DNA of 64,000 bases from Cenococcum geophilum 1.58 (taxonomy: Eukaryota > Ascomycota > Dothideomycetes > Gloniales > Gloniaceae). A program made the translations under genes and the position numbers. The stretch spans positions 930,001 to 994,000 of the forward strand of contig KV748202.1 in the NCBI GenBank assembly GCA_001692895.1. The letters are read 5' to 3'. Below the pieces are notes generated by a model. That model was not told the DNA's origin. It saw nothing but the letters and a program-made list of their open reading frames with translations, and did no database searches. Below, piece after piece: positions 1 to 10,251 of the stretch (position 1 is the first letter of the stretch; each line of letters opens with the position of its first letter).

Positions 1-2682
1 ATAAAGTCTTAGAATGGTTCTACTAAACGTTCTAGGGGGGTAATTATTATTAAGTCTTAATGCATGTAGATTAAAGCTTAATTACTAGAAGAGCTCTAGC
101 TAGAAATTACTAAGGCTATAACGTATCTAATTAATCAGATACCAAGCGCCCAGCTCAGCTGGATAATACCTTTTAAGAAGCTTTAGTTAGCACTAGGGCT
201 CTTACTATTAAAGCTAAATATAGCTTACCTATAAATATACGGCTGTAGAGCTTACCTACTTAAATATAAAATCCTACGTATACGAAAGCTTAAGCTAAGG
301 GCTTATATTAGATACCTAGTAGGGTACTAGTTAACGAATATCTTTAGGGTCTATATACCTAGCAAAAAAAAGGTAATTTAAATAAGAGATGTAACGTTTA
401 ATAAGCAATTGCTCTATAATGACAGTTAGCCAAATCTTACGAATCTACTCCAGAAACGCGCGGATCAAATTTTAGAGGTAATTAATATATTAAATATCAA
501 CAGGACGCTTTAGGAAGAGCTTAACGAGATGTTAGATAAGACGTTAGATAAGGAGGACAAGGTAAATATTAGTGGAAGTTAATAGGTGGATGCTAATAAA
601 AATTAAGATTAAGCGACAGATTAGGACGATAATATAATCAGCCCATAAGCCTCTAAGGACGACTCTATACTAGGCCTCCCTACCCTAGCTAAGATACTAG
701 AACCTTAATTAAATACTACTAATATAGAGCCGTTAAGTACCTTAATTAAGTAAAAACCCTAATTTAAACTCATTTCTAGAGAACAAGCCTATCTAAGATA
801 GGAGATCTACGGCGATATGGGTAATATTAATATTGTAATAAGCAGAAGAACTAAGAAGCCCTTAACGCGTTAAGAAGCTTATCTTATAGATATTAAGTAA
901 TTAAATACCCTTCCTGCCTTCTATAGAGCTTTTACTACCAGAATTAAATATTACTAGAAGCGATTATACCGCGATAAGCTTCTATTACCACCTCGCAGCT
1001 AAAAGGAGCTTTAAGCTCACCCGTATAAAGATGGCTTTGCGAAAGCCGCCAATAAGGAATTTAGTAATCTCGAGTAGCGAGGGACATTTGAGACCGTTGT
1101 ATAGATAGTATCACTTAACGTCTTACCCGTTACCTAGGTATTTACTTATAAGTTTAATACTAATAGATATCTAGTTAAATTTAAAGCCTATCTTTATATA
1201 TAAGGTGACTTATAACAACCTAGCAAAAAGGACATATATATAGTAACCCTTACAGCAAAAATATTTAGGGCTATAATGGCGATCGTTGCTGTATACAATC
1301 TAGAGACTTAGCAGTGTAATGTAGTTAACGCCTTCGCTAACAGCCTTATTAATAAAATAGTCTATATTAAGTTTCTAGATAGCTTTTAACAAAAGGGTAG
1401 GTATCTGCTCCTTCGAAAAGCCTTATACGGCCTCAGACAATTACTACTGCTTTAGCTTAATAAGTTCTTAACTACCCTAACAACCCTAGGTCTAACGGCA
1501 GTTAATAGAGAATTGTGCCTATTTTACAACAACTGGCTAATCGTATTCTTTTATATCAATAATATTGTAGCAGCCTACCATATAGAAGACCTACTAAAGC
1601 TTTAACTCTTTAAGAAAGAGCTAACAAAGAAGTATGAGATTAAGAACCTAGGAGAACTAACCTAGTTCTTAGGAATTAGAATCCTCCGCGATTAACCTTA
1701 ACAGAAGCTTTAGCTCTATTAAGATTTCTATATTAATAAGATTGCTAGCACCTTCTATCTAAAAGATTATTGTCTAATATATACGCTAATAAGTACGGAC
1801 AATCTCTTACCTAATCCAGAATAGGCCTCTAAGCAGTAGGTCTATATATATTAACAGAAGGTCGGCTCACTACTATATACTACCTATATTACACGACCTA
1901 ACGTTGCTTAAGCCTTAAGCAAGCTTATAGAATTCCTTTGCAATCCGTTACCCCTATATAAAGCCGTAGTTAATTAAGTAATTGCATACCTCTATTAAAC
2001 GAAAACCCTGGTAATTAAATACTTAAATAGGAATATTGGAAGTTAGATTATCGTTTATGTGAGCAACGCTATATTTAGCAATAATCCTATTAGTCGGAAG
2101 AGCACTAAAGGCTTTATATTTTTACTATTTAGGGGAGCAATTAACTGGCGCTCCACTAAGTAGAAGACAGTTACGACATTAAGTACTAAAGCTGAGCTTA
2201 AGGCTCTATTAAATGCAGCTACCGAATTAATTTAGTGGCAGCGCTTTTTTTAAGCTATACAACTCCACACGAATAAGGAGTATATAATTGGCTGCAACAA
2301 CCTATAGATAATTTGACTGCTTACTAAGAACGGACCCCAATTAAGCATAAAGCTTTATCACGTAGATATCTACCAGCATTGGCTTCGCCAAGAAGTTCAG
2401 AAGGGCTCAATTGTAATTAAGTGGGTCCCTACTACTAATATGACAGCTAATAGTCTTACGAAGGCCCTGCTAAGGCAGAAGCACGAGAGCTTTATTTAAT
2501 AACTGAATCTAATTAATATTAAGACCCTATTATAGTTAGATTTGACTATACTATTTAACCTATTTACACGATTTCCTTATTAAATTCTTGCTTTTAAATA
2601 GTTTCTATTTAGTTTAACACTATGGATATTTCCTATTTAGGTATATCCAGCTAATCACCTACCAGTCAATCAGCTGGGGGGG
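1..2682 (+). mobile_element. Ty1/Copia retrotransposon, 3' part of pol (RIP-degraded)
   Basis: Plus-strand remnant of a Copia polyprotein (late integrase, reverse transcriptase, RNase H); its 5' end lies outside the window. RT is recognisable from the KALYGLRQ block near 1418-1440, from a YVDD box that now reads YINN (1552-1563), and from the LGELT-FLGIRI block near 1650-1685. RNase H ends with HVDIYQHW...GSIVIKWVPT near 2358-2440, the usual Copia C-terminus. Frames are continuous over long stretches, but many Gln codons are TAA or TAG and the two catalytic Asp codons are Asn, both fitting CpA-to-TpA RIP. The element is dead. The Copia assignment is secure from domain order and the RNase H tail; the exact family is unknown. 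Confidence 0.88.
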
Positions 2683-2993
2683 TGTGTCGACCTGAATTAG
2701 GTTATCTTATCACCGACTCAGCTGCCTCCCATTGACTCAGTCATTAACTTAATCATTGACTCGATCATTGACTCAGTCACCTACCCCTTGTTTCCATTGC
2801 CACCCCCCTACCCCCTTCTCGTTCTTATTTCCTACACCTTTCCTATAGATATATAGAGGCTCTAGAGCCACCATTCAATAGACAGAGTCATCATTCTTTT
2901 CTTACAATCGGTGCACGGACTTCCGATTAACAGAAATCGATTGCTGTCCTAAATTAGCTTAGCGGACGGTGCGGATATTCCTATATCCGCACA
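2683..2993 (+). repeat. 3' LTR of the Copia element
   Basis: A G-rich polypurine tract (CAGCTGGGGGG, 2671-2682) is followed by a TGTGTCGACC start, and the block ends in ATCCGCACA. It lies about 200 bp after the RNase H end, as expected for a 3' LTR. It contains TCAxTGACTC repeats (about 2715-2780). The partner LTR is outside the window, so the boundaries are approximate. Confidence 0.6.
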
Positions 2994-3401
2994 ATGATTT
3001 CTTGGTCTGAGCTTCTAAGGTAACTACACTCTAGCTACTCTTATAAAACATTTCTGAAACAGGCATCTCTCTAAACTCCTATAGTAGGGTAAGATTAAAT
3101 GCAACGTTTGTAAAGTAACCCTTAAGCACAAAATGCATCTTTAAAACTATACTTTCCTTATATATAGGACCTTTTCCTAATCATTACGCGCTTATCTTAT
3201 TATTCTTTATCGCTCTTTACCCTATTTTGTTAATTTATTATCCAATCCTATTTTAGTATTTAATAAAATAGATGTAATAACTAGGATTTTATAATTCGTT
3301 CAGGGCGAGAGGTAATAGGTAAGGTAAGGGTAAGGTAAAGGATAAGATAAAGGGTAAAGTAAAAGGTAAGGTAAGATAAGGGATGGTTAATAGGGGATGG
3401 A
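2994..3401. other. AT-rich intergenic stretch with GGTAA-type repeat
   Basis: No gene seen. 3305-3395 is a low-complexity purine tract of irregular GGTAA/GGATAA units. The rest is AT-rich sequence without recognisable domains. Confidence 0.5.
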
Positions 3402-3628
3402 TGTGTCGATCAGGTGGCAATAACGTAACAGTTTTAAATCGTCGTTAGCCTTTGCCACCTACCTCATATATATATAGTCTCTTTTTCTTTATCCCTTGCA
3501 CCGTTATCAGGAGTGCAGATATAACCCGTGCGAGATCTAGCCGGGCGGCACTCAACAGTTAGAGTAAGGCAAATGCGAGGTTTTAGGTCTAGGAGCGCGA
3601 CAATCGCGCACTGATACGGATGCAAACA
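3402..3628 (+). repeat. Possible solo LTR
   Basis: A block starting TGTGTCGATC and ending TGCAAACA, with a TATATATATA box near 3465. It begins with the same TGTGTCGA octamer as the Copia LTR at 2683 but is otherwise different. I found no clear target duplication, so this is tentative. Confidence 0.35.
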
Positions 3629-4467
3629 ACTTAAATTCACGTGATATTCTAGCTTGATCGGGAAGGAACTAAACTCAATTAGTGGGGGGTGGGGGGTGTC
3701 CGCGTATCAATTAGGGGGTGTCCATTTACCGTTGTCCTAAAACTATATATAGTGTTAAATTTAAGTAGAAGGTTTCCAGCGCACATAATTTTAAGGTTAG
3801 AGCTTATTATATATAACGCGCAAGTCCTATATAATATTGTTTAGAATAAAAGCAGAAGAGACCGTATTGGATTCTATGTTCTAGATCTTATAACGTAAGG
3901 GACCAATTACGCTTTTGTTATTATAAGACGAAGTGGCTTTGATCATTCCAATTCGTGACCCATCCTTGGAAACTTGAGAATATAGGACCGTCGACTGTGT
4001 TTTTGTCGACGGGAAAATCAAGAATGAGAAGTTTGTCGATTGATCTATGAAGAAAATGAGGCTATATACACGGTAGATGAGTCATAGGCACCCCCCTGAT
4101 CTAACCCCAATATAGTAGTGATCGGCACCAGGTCGACAGTTTTCCCTACAGTGTGTTGCCCAATCGGAAGGTAACATCGCACGGTCGACAGTATATCAGG
4201 GTATGTCAACAAGATCACTGAGGGAATAGATCTAATAAAGGGCTATACAAGCAAAAGTGTATTATATTGGTAAGGCAGAGTACAGAACTTAAGCTCCCTA
4301 GCCCTACATAAGGCCTACGCCCACGCGATTAAAGAAAGGAAAAGAATAGGCCGCTTTACACTACTGCAGTCTGAATAGACTTAAGCACCGATACTTTTAG
4401 GCTTGTGATATTCCCCCGAATACTGTATAGTTACCCTTAGTCTCATTATCAATTCATATCCAGATAA
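3629..4467. other. Non-coding stretch downstream of the AAA ATPase gene
   Basis: No gene recognised. Several GTCGAC palindromes occur (near 3989, 4006, 4130 and 4182), some in inverted arrangement, which could be remnants of inverted-repeat ends. It would contain the 3' UTR and polyadenylation region of the ATPase gene transcribed leftward. Confidence 0.4.
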
Positions 4468-7400
4468 TTAGTCAAAATCCTCATCATCCGGTGCTATAGG
4501 TTGCTGCGGCCATTGCATATCCGGCATTCCTGGAGCATAGCCGTCGACATGCGTATAGCTTTCCGGAAAACCTCCCATCTGGCTCGCTATATGCTGTGGT
4601 CTTGGTGGTCCAGGTTTAGAAGGAGTACTCCATTGAGTCTGATTATTTAGTGGCTGGTTGTACATCGGTTGATTAACTGGCTGATTGTACATTGGCGGGT
4701 TGTTTGTTGGCTGATGCGGCCGGTGAGGCGTATAGTGCATAGGACTCTGCTGTGGCGGTCCGCCGTGGAAACCGAACTCGTCGGCTCGGTCTCGTCTATA
4801 GAATGCTCGATCTGCATCAGTCTTTCCAATGGCCTCCTTCATATAGTCATCGAATTGTTTCGTAGCTTTTGCGACCTCTTCAAAGTGCTTTTTGTCCAGT
4901 ACAGGGGTCACAGGCTCGGCGATAGGGACTTCCTCGCGAAGACTCTCGGTTTTTTCATGAGCTTCAAATAAGGCAATCGCGGATGCAGTCTGAAAGGCGT
5001 TCCGAATTTACCTACCGTTCCATCTCCCTTTACTATACTCGTGCTCCTAAAAGTGCTGCATAGCATACTGCATTATTTCTTCTTCCTTTATATGCATGAT
5101 TGGAATAGTGCTGGTGTTGCTGCGTTTCAAGTCCAGCTTCTTTGTCCTCTCAAGGTTCATTTGCCAGATAAGTTCAGTCTGCTTCTTCGCCAGTGGCGGA
5201 TAATAAAGACTAATATGAATACGAGATTTGAATGCCTCGTCTAAACTTCCAACTCGATTGGTCGTCAGAAAGAGAATACCGGTGTAATATTCCATCACCC
5301 GGAGAAATACTGTAACTAATGTTAGATTTAGTGATAAGAAATAAGTAGAGGACTTACTAGAAACAAGCGCGTTTCGTTTGAGATCAGTCCTTGATCTCTC
5401 GGCAAGAAAAACGTCAGCTTCATCAATCAGAAGGACGCAGTCCCATACTTGAGCCAGATGAAACTTCTCGCGGAGTGAATCTTCTACTTCTCCTGGCTCT
5501 GTTCCGAGATCGCCGCAAGTGATAGGAAAAAGGGGTTTCCCTGTGCTTTCTGCTACACATTCAGCCGTGGAAGTTTTACCTACACCAGGAACTCCATGTA
5601 AGAGTATTATTAGGCCTCTGCCCTTGCCGCGGACGACGTCATAATCCACAATGTCATCGTTATACTCGTTGACTTCCGCTTTCATTGAGTGAGATTGGAC
5701 TAATGCTTTAACCATAGCCTTGTGACCACGTGGAAGTTTGAGACTGTTAAATCCTTCGCTCTTGGCTTTCACTGGTCGCAAATGATTGATATTCAGAAGA
5801 GCCCATCTGCGGTTACGGAGAACGTAACCAATAACTCTTGACGGGAGGAGAATGAGATCTTGGTCCCGGAAGTGTTTGTTTCTGGGGTCCGATTCTCCGG
5901 AGGTCTCATCGGAGTTCAGGAAAGGGTCTTTCGATATAGTTTCAATGAAAATTCCACGTTCGGATTCATACTCCCTGTGAATATATTCGACGAAAATGGT
6001 CTCGTTTTTCTGTTGAGCGTGTTGTTTAGACGGCCTGTTTTTCAGGATAAAGTTTCTGTGGTCACGGTCTCTATGGTCACGGTCTTTCCATAACCTTGTG
6101 GGATAGTCCTCTGAAGATAGCCGCTCCGACTCTGTAAGTGAAGTAGTCTGAACTTCCTCAATAACCCAGTCTGGATGGGCTTCGATACCTTGAGCAAAAT
6201 CAACAATCACCTCGCTATCGACCGTTTCTGAATGTAGCAGTGGTTCTCCTTCGATTTCGCCGCCATTTGGGTAGCTCTCCAGTGTAGACCCATTGTAGTA
6301 CATATGCTTTGCCTTGATGAAGCTTCTGAATTTCTCGCCTCTCTCTCGGAGCGTTTCTCGAAGAGCATCTTTGCGTTCTGCATACTGCCACGGGTAAATC
6401 TCAAGGGAAGTGATCTCGCGCTCTCCTTCGTAAGGGGCGATGGAAAAGCCGTGATAACATGGTGAAAATTCGGATCCATTGAAATCGATGTAGTAGCAAA
6501 ACAAATCGAACGAATCCATGCGGTCTTTCAAGCTAATGTGCGAGTTGTCAGTGTTATTCCCGTTGAGAAACGGACGTCCTCCGGAGCAGTGAATGACCCT
6601 GTATGCCGTCTGGTATCTCTCCAAGCTAGTAGCCTTGAGAGGTTTCCCAGAGCCATCGCCCTCAAGCACACGTTTCTTTGGAGCGTAGATTTCTTGCCCT
6701 GGCTTAAATAGGAAAAAGAGATCTTGAAATCGAATCTTCCGGTTAGTGGTGTCCTGATAAGCTTGTATGATCGGAGCAAGGTCCGTATCCATAAAATCGA
6801 CAAGACACTTGAGATCTTTGAACGCTTCGAGAGTTCCTACTAGACCTTCCGAATTGGCTTTCCTAGCTCCTGCAGTTCCCTCTTTGTTCAGCTGTTCCTC
6901 AGTTGCAACTATTGGGTTCGACATCCGCATGGTGCCTGGCAGCGTTCCAACAACTCTGTCATTATGATCTGAGGAATTCGTACCCTGTACTCTTTGGTTG
7001 TCACTGAAATCGACCGCATTCATGTTGCTGGTGCTTTCTATGTCATCTGATGAGTTCTTAGTTGCCCCACCGCTCTTTGCCCATTTAATCTCCAGCTTCT
7101 TGTAGAAGTCTCGAATTTCGTTCTCGTGGCAAATGAATAGTTTGTAAGGTCTCAGAAACACTCGAGGTTCCATATTCCAATCCTCCGATGCAATGTCGGA
7201 AAGAATAGTCAACAATGGTTTCGAGTTGATGCGGACGCGTTCGGGTACCTGGCTTTCGCTCTCTGAGAGCCCTGCAGATGAGGTTGAGAAATCTTCCAAA
7301 AACCCTTCATTTCCCAGATTCCATCGTCGGACTTGCTCGTCCTTTCGACGCTGGTACCAATACCTCGCACCTCCGACTAGGACTTCGAGCGCGTACATAT

Positions 7401-7965
7401 TATCATTCTTATATTTGTTTTTGAATTCCGTCCACTTGACACGTCGGATTTCGGGTATCGTAGGCTTGTTCTCGGCTGCAGACGCTTTGTCTTTCTTATT
7501 CGTAGTGAGCTCGTCATGGCCGTCCAGCTCTTGTAATCTCTTTTCTAGAGAGGCAACCCTGTCCTCTAAAAGTTGTTTGTACTGGGAAGCCTGTAGTAAT
7601 CGTTTGGGCGCCTTCTTGATTCTCTCTTCAAGTTTACCATGTTCAAAATCCTCTACTTCTTCTTCATCGCTTGATGATTCATCGCTTGATAATTGTTTGT
7701 CTTGATGAGGAAGAAATGGTGGACGCGTGCCTCGAGAATCAGATTTCAATTGGCCGTTCGCAGGATCGCCAGGATCGTCATTCGTGGACCGAGTTTCGGA
7801 GACATGTTCCGTCTCCAGATTCTCAATATGGCCGTCAGGGCTGACGCAACCTTGGTGAGTACTTGTATTGTAAGGCTGTGATAATCGGGTCTTTGGATCT
7901 TGTTGTTCTGGAGGTAGAGATGAATTTGGCTTCCCTAATGAAAAACTATTGTTTGGTTCTTCCAT
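4468..7965 (-). pseudogene. AAA+ ATPase (fungal DUF7025/AAA type), 3' end broken by two nonsense codons
   Basis: Encodes a large fungal AAA+ ATPase; substrate unknown. The start is the ATG at 7965. The N-terminal ~200 residues are low-complexity and acidic with a possible coiled coil near residue 120-150, followed by a long middle region typical of the DUF7025-containing family. The AAA core has Walker A GVPGVGKTST, Walker B LLIDEADVFL and sensor block LFLTTNR. A 48-bp intron (5310-5357, GTAAGT...TTACAG, branch TCTAAC) interrupts it; it is a multiple of three, so unspliced mRNA stays open. Splicing restores NALVSIFLRVMEYYTG, matching the family. The first stop (TAG, 5047-5049) gives 956 residues. 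Translation continues in the same frame to TAA at 4468 through the expected lid block WNGR-stop-IRNAFQTA and the tail HFEEVAKATKQFDDY, with a second stop TAA at 5008-5010. Both stops fit Gln codons hit by CpA-to-TpA change. Either a RIP-damaged pseudogene or a gene encoding a protein shortened by ~193 residues. Confidence 0.85.
5310..5357 (-). other. Intron in the AAA ATPase gene (48 bp)
   Basis: Donor GTAAGT at 5357-5352, acceptor CAG at 5312-5310, branch-like TCTAAC inside. Length divisible by three with no stop, so it is easily mistaken for coding sequence; its removal restores the conserved AAA sequence across the junction. Confidence 0.85.
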
Positions 7966-8375
7966 AGTAGGCTATGAACTATTCAAAGGTGAGCTTTCTT
8001 ACAAACTTTACGGTCTAAAGAGTTGATGCTAAACCTGATAAGAGATGTCATACAATTCTCCATGCAAGAGCATACAGACCAAGATTAGGCAGTTTCGAAT
8101 AAACCCGAACTATGAGTAGAGGAAGATGAAATTAGAATTATCCGAGAAAAAGTCCTTTGCCGTAGATAAAGGTTCAAGTTGATGAAGAAAATGTCTGGAG
8201 ATGATGGGGAAACGACAAGGCTGCAAACGTTGACCTAAAATTAAGATGGATCAACAACCCACTTCAGCATTCAGACAAAACCTTTGCCCCCCTCCGCGCC
8301 TAAAGGGATGCATGTAGACCAGCCCAATACCTTAGATTTCTGATTCTAGCGTAGGATTTTTCTAGCTCACCGGTC
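7966..8375. other. Upstream region of the AAA ATPase gene
   Basis: Contains the presumed promoter and 5' UTR of the leftward ATPase gene; no distinct promoter element could be assigned and no further gene is seen. Confidence 0.45.
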
Positions 8376-8383
8376 TAGCTATG

Positions 8384-8557
8384 CAGTGATGGAACTAGAT
8401 TGGAGCGCGCTAACACGCCAATTGGCGTGGAGTTGGCGTGCTAGCCTGTTTAGGTAACCGTTAAGTCTAGTTAGGTATAAACATCTGGATGGCGGCTGGA
8501 GCGCTGGCGTGGATTGGGACCCTCTCTCCACTCCACGCCAATCCAATTCCACCACTG
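8384..8557. mobile_element. Non-autonomous hAT element (MITE), 174 bp
   Basis: Starts CAGTGATGGAACTAGATTGG and ends with the near-inverse, closing CCACCACTG. It is flanked by a perfect 8-bp target duplication TAGCTATG (8376-8383 and 8558-8565). Eight-bp duplications and CAGTG ends are the hAT hallmark. An internal inverted block (GCCAATTGGC, near 8416) is present; no coding capacity. It shares ends with the 825-bp element at 9086. Confidence 0.88.
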
Positions 8558-8601
8558 TAGCTATGTAGACAGTAACAGACTAAAATTAAATTAATTCAGA
8601 G

Positions 8602-8717
8602 TTGCTAATAAGCAAGCTGGCTTGTTAGCTTGGCTTGCTTGCTTGATTAGTCATCAATCAAGCGTATGTAAATAGTCAAGCAAGCCAAGCTAGCTTGGCT
8701 TGCTTGCTTAATAGCAA
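8602..8717. repeat. Fold-back repeat rich in AAGC/GCTT
   Basis: An inverted repeat with ends TTGCTAATAAGCAAGC and GCTTGCTTAATAGCAA (one mismatch) and an interior made of CAAGC/GCTTG units that can fold on itself. Similar in make-up to the fold-back at 9911-10070. Looks like a miniature inverted-repeat element; target duplication not clear. Confidence 0.6.
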
Positions 8718-9077
8718 GTCATAATGTAGATCACCTCAACAATATCCGAAATTTCCGATTGCAGCGTTGGATATCTAGCTCACCGGTCTGGCAATGCATG
8801 TTCATGCATGCAATGCCGCATCAGGTCATTTCTTGTCGGTGGGTCCCAATAACGTTGAAGTATTCTCAGCCTTGCGAGAAGAGCCAAATTTAGAACCACT
8901 TCGGCTAAGCGTTCTTGCTTGTTGGTTAACCAGCCACTTTTCCGTAGTGCAAGGCCTAACGGCCCCCAAACTCATATATGCTAGGTTGAAACTATGCCTA
9001 GATGCATATTTACTCCCCCCATGAGCTTTGAGCCATTTTTAGCAGTGAGCGCAGCCCCTTCAGGTGCACCGAGCTCG
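8718..9077. other. Non-coding, with a diverged ~50-bp direct repeat
   Basis: 8745-8795 repeats, with changes, the sequence at about 8335-8386; both share CTAGCTCACCGGTCT followed by an ATGCA. The 174-bp hAT element sits at the end of the first copy. No gene supported. Confidence 0.5.
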
Positions 9078-9085
9078 TTCGAAAC

Positions 9086-9910
9086 CAGTGATGGAACTGG
9101 ATTGGCGGCAGCCTTCAAATCCACGCCAGCTGATGTAATCCTTGGCGGCGCTCCAGGAGCGCTGCTGGATATCCAGCTGTCAGCACAGAGGTCTTGGCAC
9201 GATTTTAGTGTTGGTTAAGGAAGGTAGTGGGTAGCAAATATTATAGGATTAACTATATTACTCCCTAGCTCATCCTCCTTATCCTCCTCTTCAGAATTAT
9301 TGCTATCCTTAATCAGTATTACCTCGCTTAATGTATTACTATTGTCGTCAACCTTAATAGCAGCGAGTCTTCCAGCAGCTTTTCACCTACTCCGCGTTAT
9401 CTTCTGCCCTAATAGCCTCTTGCTCCGTGGCGCCTTGGCATAGCAAATAACACCAAGGGAGAGGTAGTAATAGAGGTTAGTAGAGGGAGGAACGGCCTCA
9501 TTAAGGGCAACATTATAAGCTATTAATAGGGGGGTGGTAGGCAGATGTCCACAGGAGCTTCCTGCAATCACGTGATAGCTTCGCCATGGAGTCTCCACAC
9601 ACACCACCAGCAAGGCTACGGTAACGTTAGCAGCGGCAAGGGAGCAGCAATAATTGGGCGTTCTTAATTTGGTGGCTAACACTATTACAAGGGACGCGTA
9701 GTCATCACTTACTCCTCCAATTGGCTATTCACTGCGCACCGACTGCATAGCGCCCAACTTCCCTCTCGATAAGGTATAAGCTGTGGCGCGCCAGGAGCTC
9801 CATGAACTTCAATCCACGCCACGCCGGCGTCAAAATCAGAGGATCCAGATCCAGATCCAGTTGGATCTCCACTGCCAATCCAAATAGACGCCAATCCAAT
9901 TCCATCACTG
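9086..9910. mobile_element. Non-autonomous hAT element, 825 bp
   Basis: The ends are inverted copies of CAGTGATGGAACTGGATTGG (about 22 bp, one mismatch) and the flanks are a perfect 8-bp target duplication TTCGAAAC (9078-9085, 9911-9918). AGATCC repeats lie near the right end (9842-9860). No transposase-like reading frame is evident, so it is probably an internally deleted derivative that needed a transposase supplied elsewhere. It inserted at the edge of the fold-back that starts at 9911. Confidence 0.88.
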
Positions 9911-10070
9911 TTCGAAACAGACTGGGTAACAAGCAAGCAAGCCAAGCTGAGACCCAATCTCAGCTTGCTTGAACCATACGCTTGGCTTGCTTGACAATTT
10001 ATATGGCTTGACTGCTTAATCAGGCTTGCTTAGCTTAAATCAGCTTGCTTGTTACCAAGTCTAGTTCGAA
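9911..10070. repeat. Fold-back element with 28-bp inverted ends
   Basis: The left end (9911-9938) and right end (10043-10070) are inverted copies over 28 bp with three mismatches, including GGTAACAAGCAAGC. The interior is AAGC/GCTT-rich like 8602-8717. The left TTCGAAAC also serves as the target duplication of the neighbouring hAT element, showing the hAT insertion is later. Confidence 0.65.
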
Positions 10071-10251
10071 AGCTCCCTCAAGTTTCATTTCGATACGCTT
10101 TTCTTTGCTGCCGTACTGTTCGATACTCTGTGTACGTCTTTGTCCATCGTGCTTAACTTCCACCCTTCCGTGATTCAGCGGTTAGATACTGACATACTAT
10201 ACACAAAGTTTCACCAGTCATAGGAAGCTCGGAGATCACACCTGAGTCATT
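10071..10251 (+). promoter_or_regulatory. Presumed promoter/5' UTR of the DUF7708 gene
   Basis: 181 bp between the fold-back element and the start codon; includes pyrimidine-rich stretches. No TATA box stands out. The fold-back sits directly against this putative promoter. Confidence 0.35.

Noticed and set aside
4990-5070. Introns that would remove the two stops of the AAA ATPase
   Set aside because: The only GT..AG pairs are about 22 and 27 bp, too short for fungal introns, and would delete the conserved residues around QHF and IRNAFQTA.
9383-9957. Open frames inside the 825-bp hAT element
   Set aside because: No transposase motif, overlapping frames, and one runs through the terminal inverted repeat.
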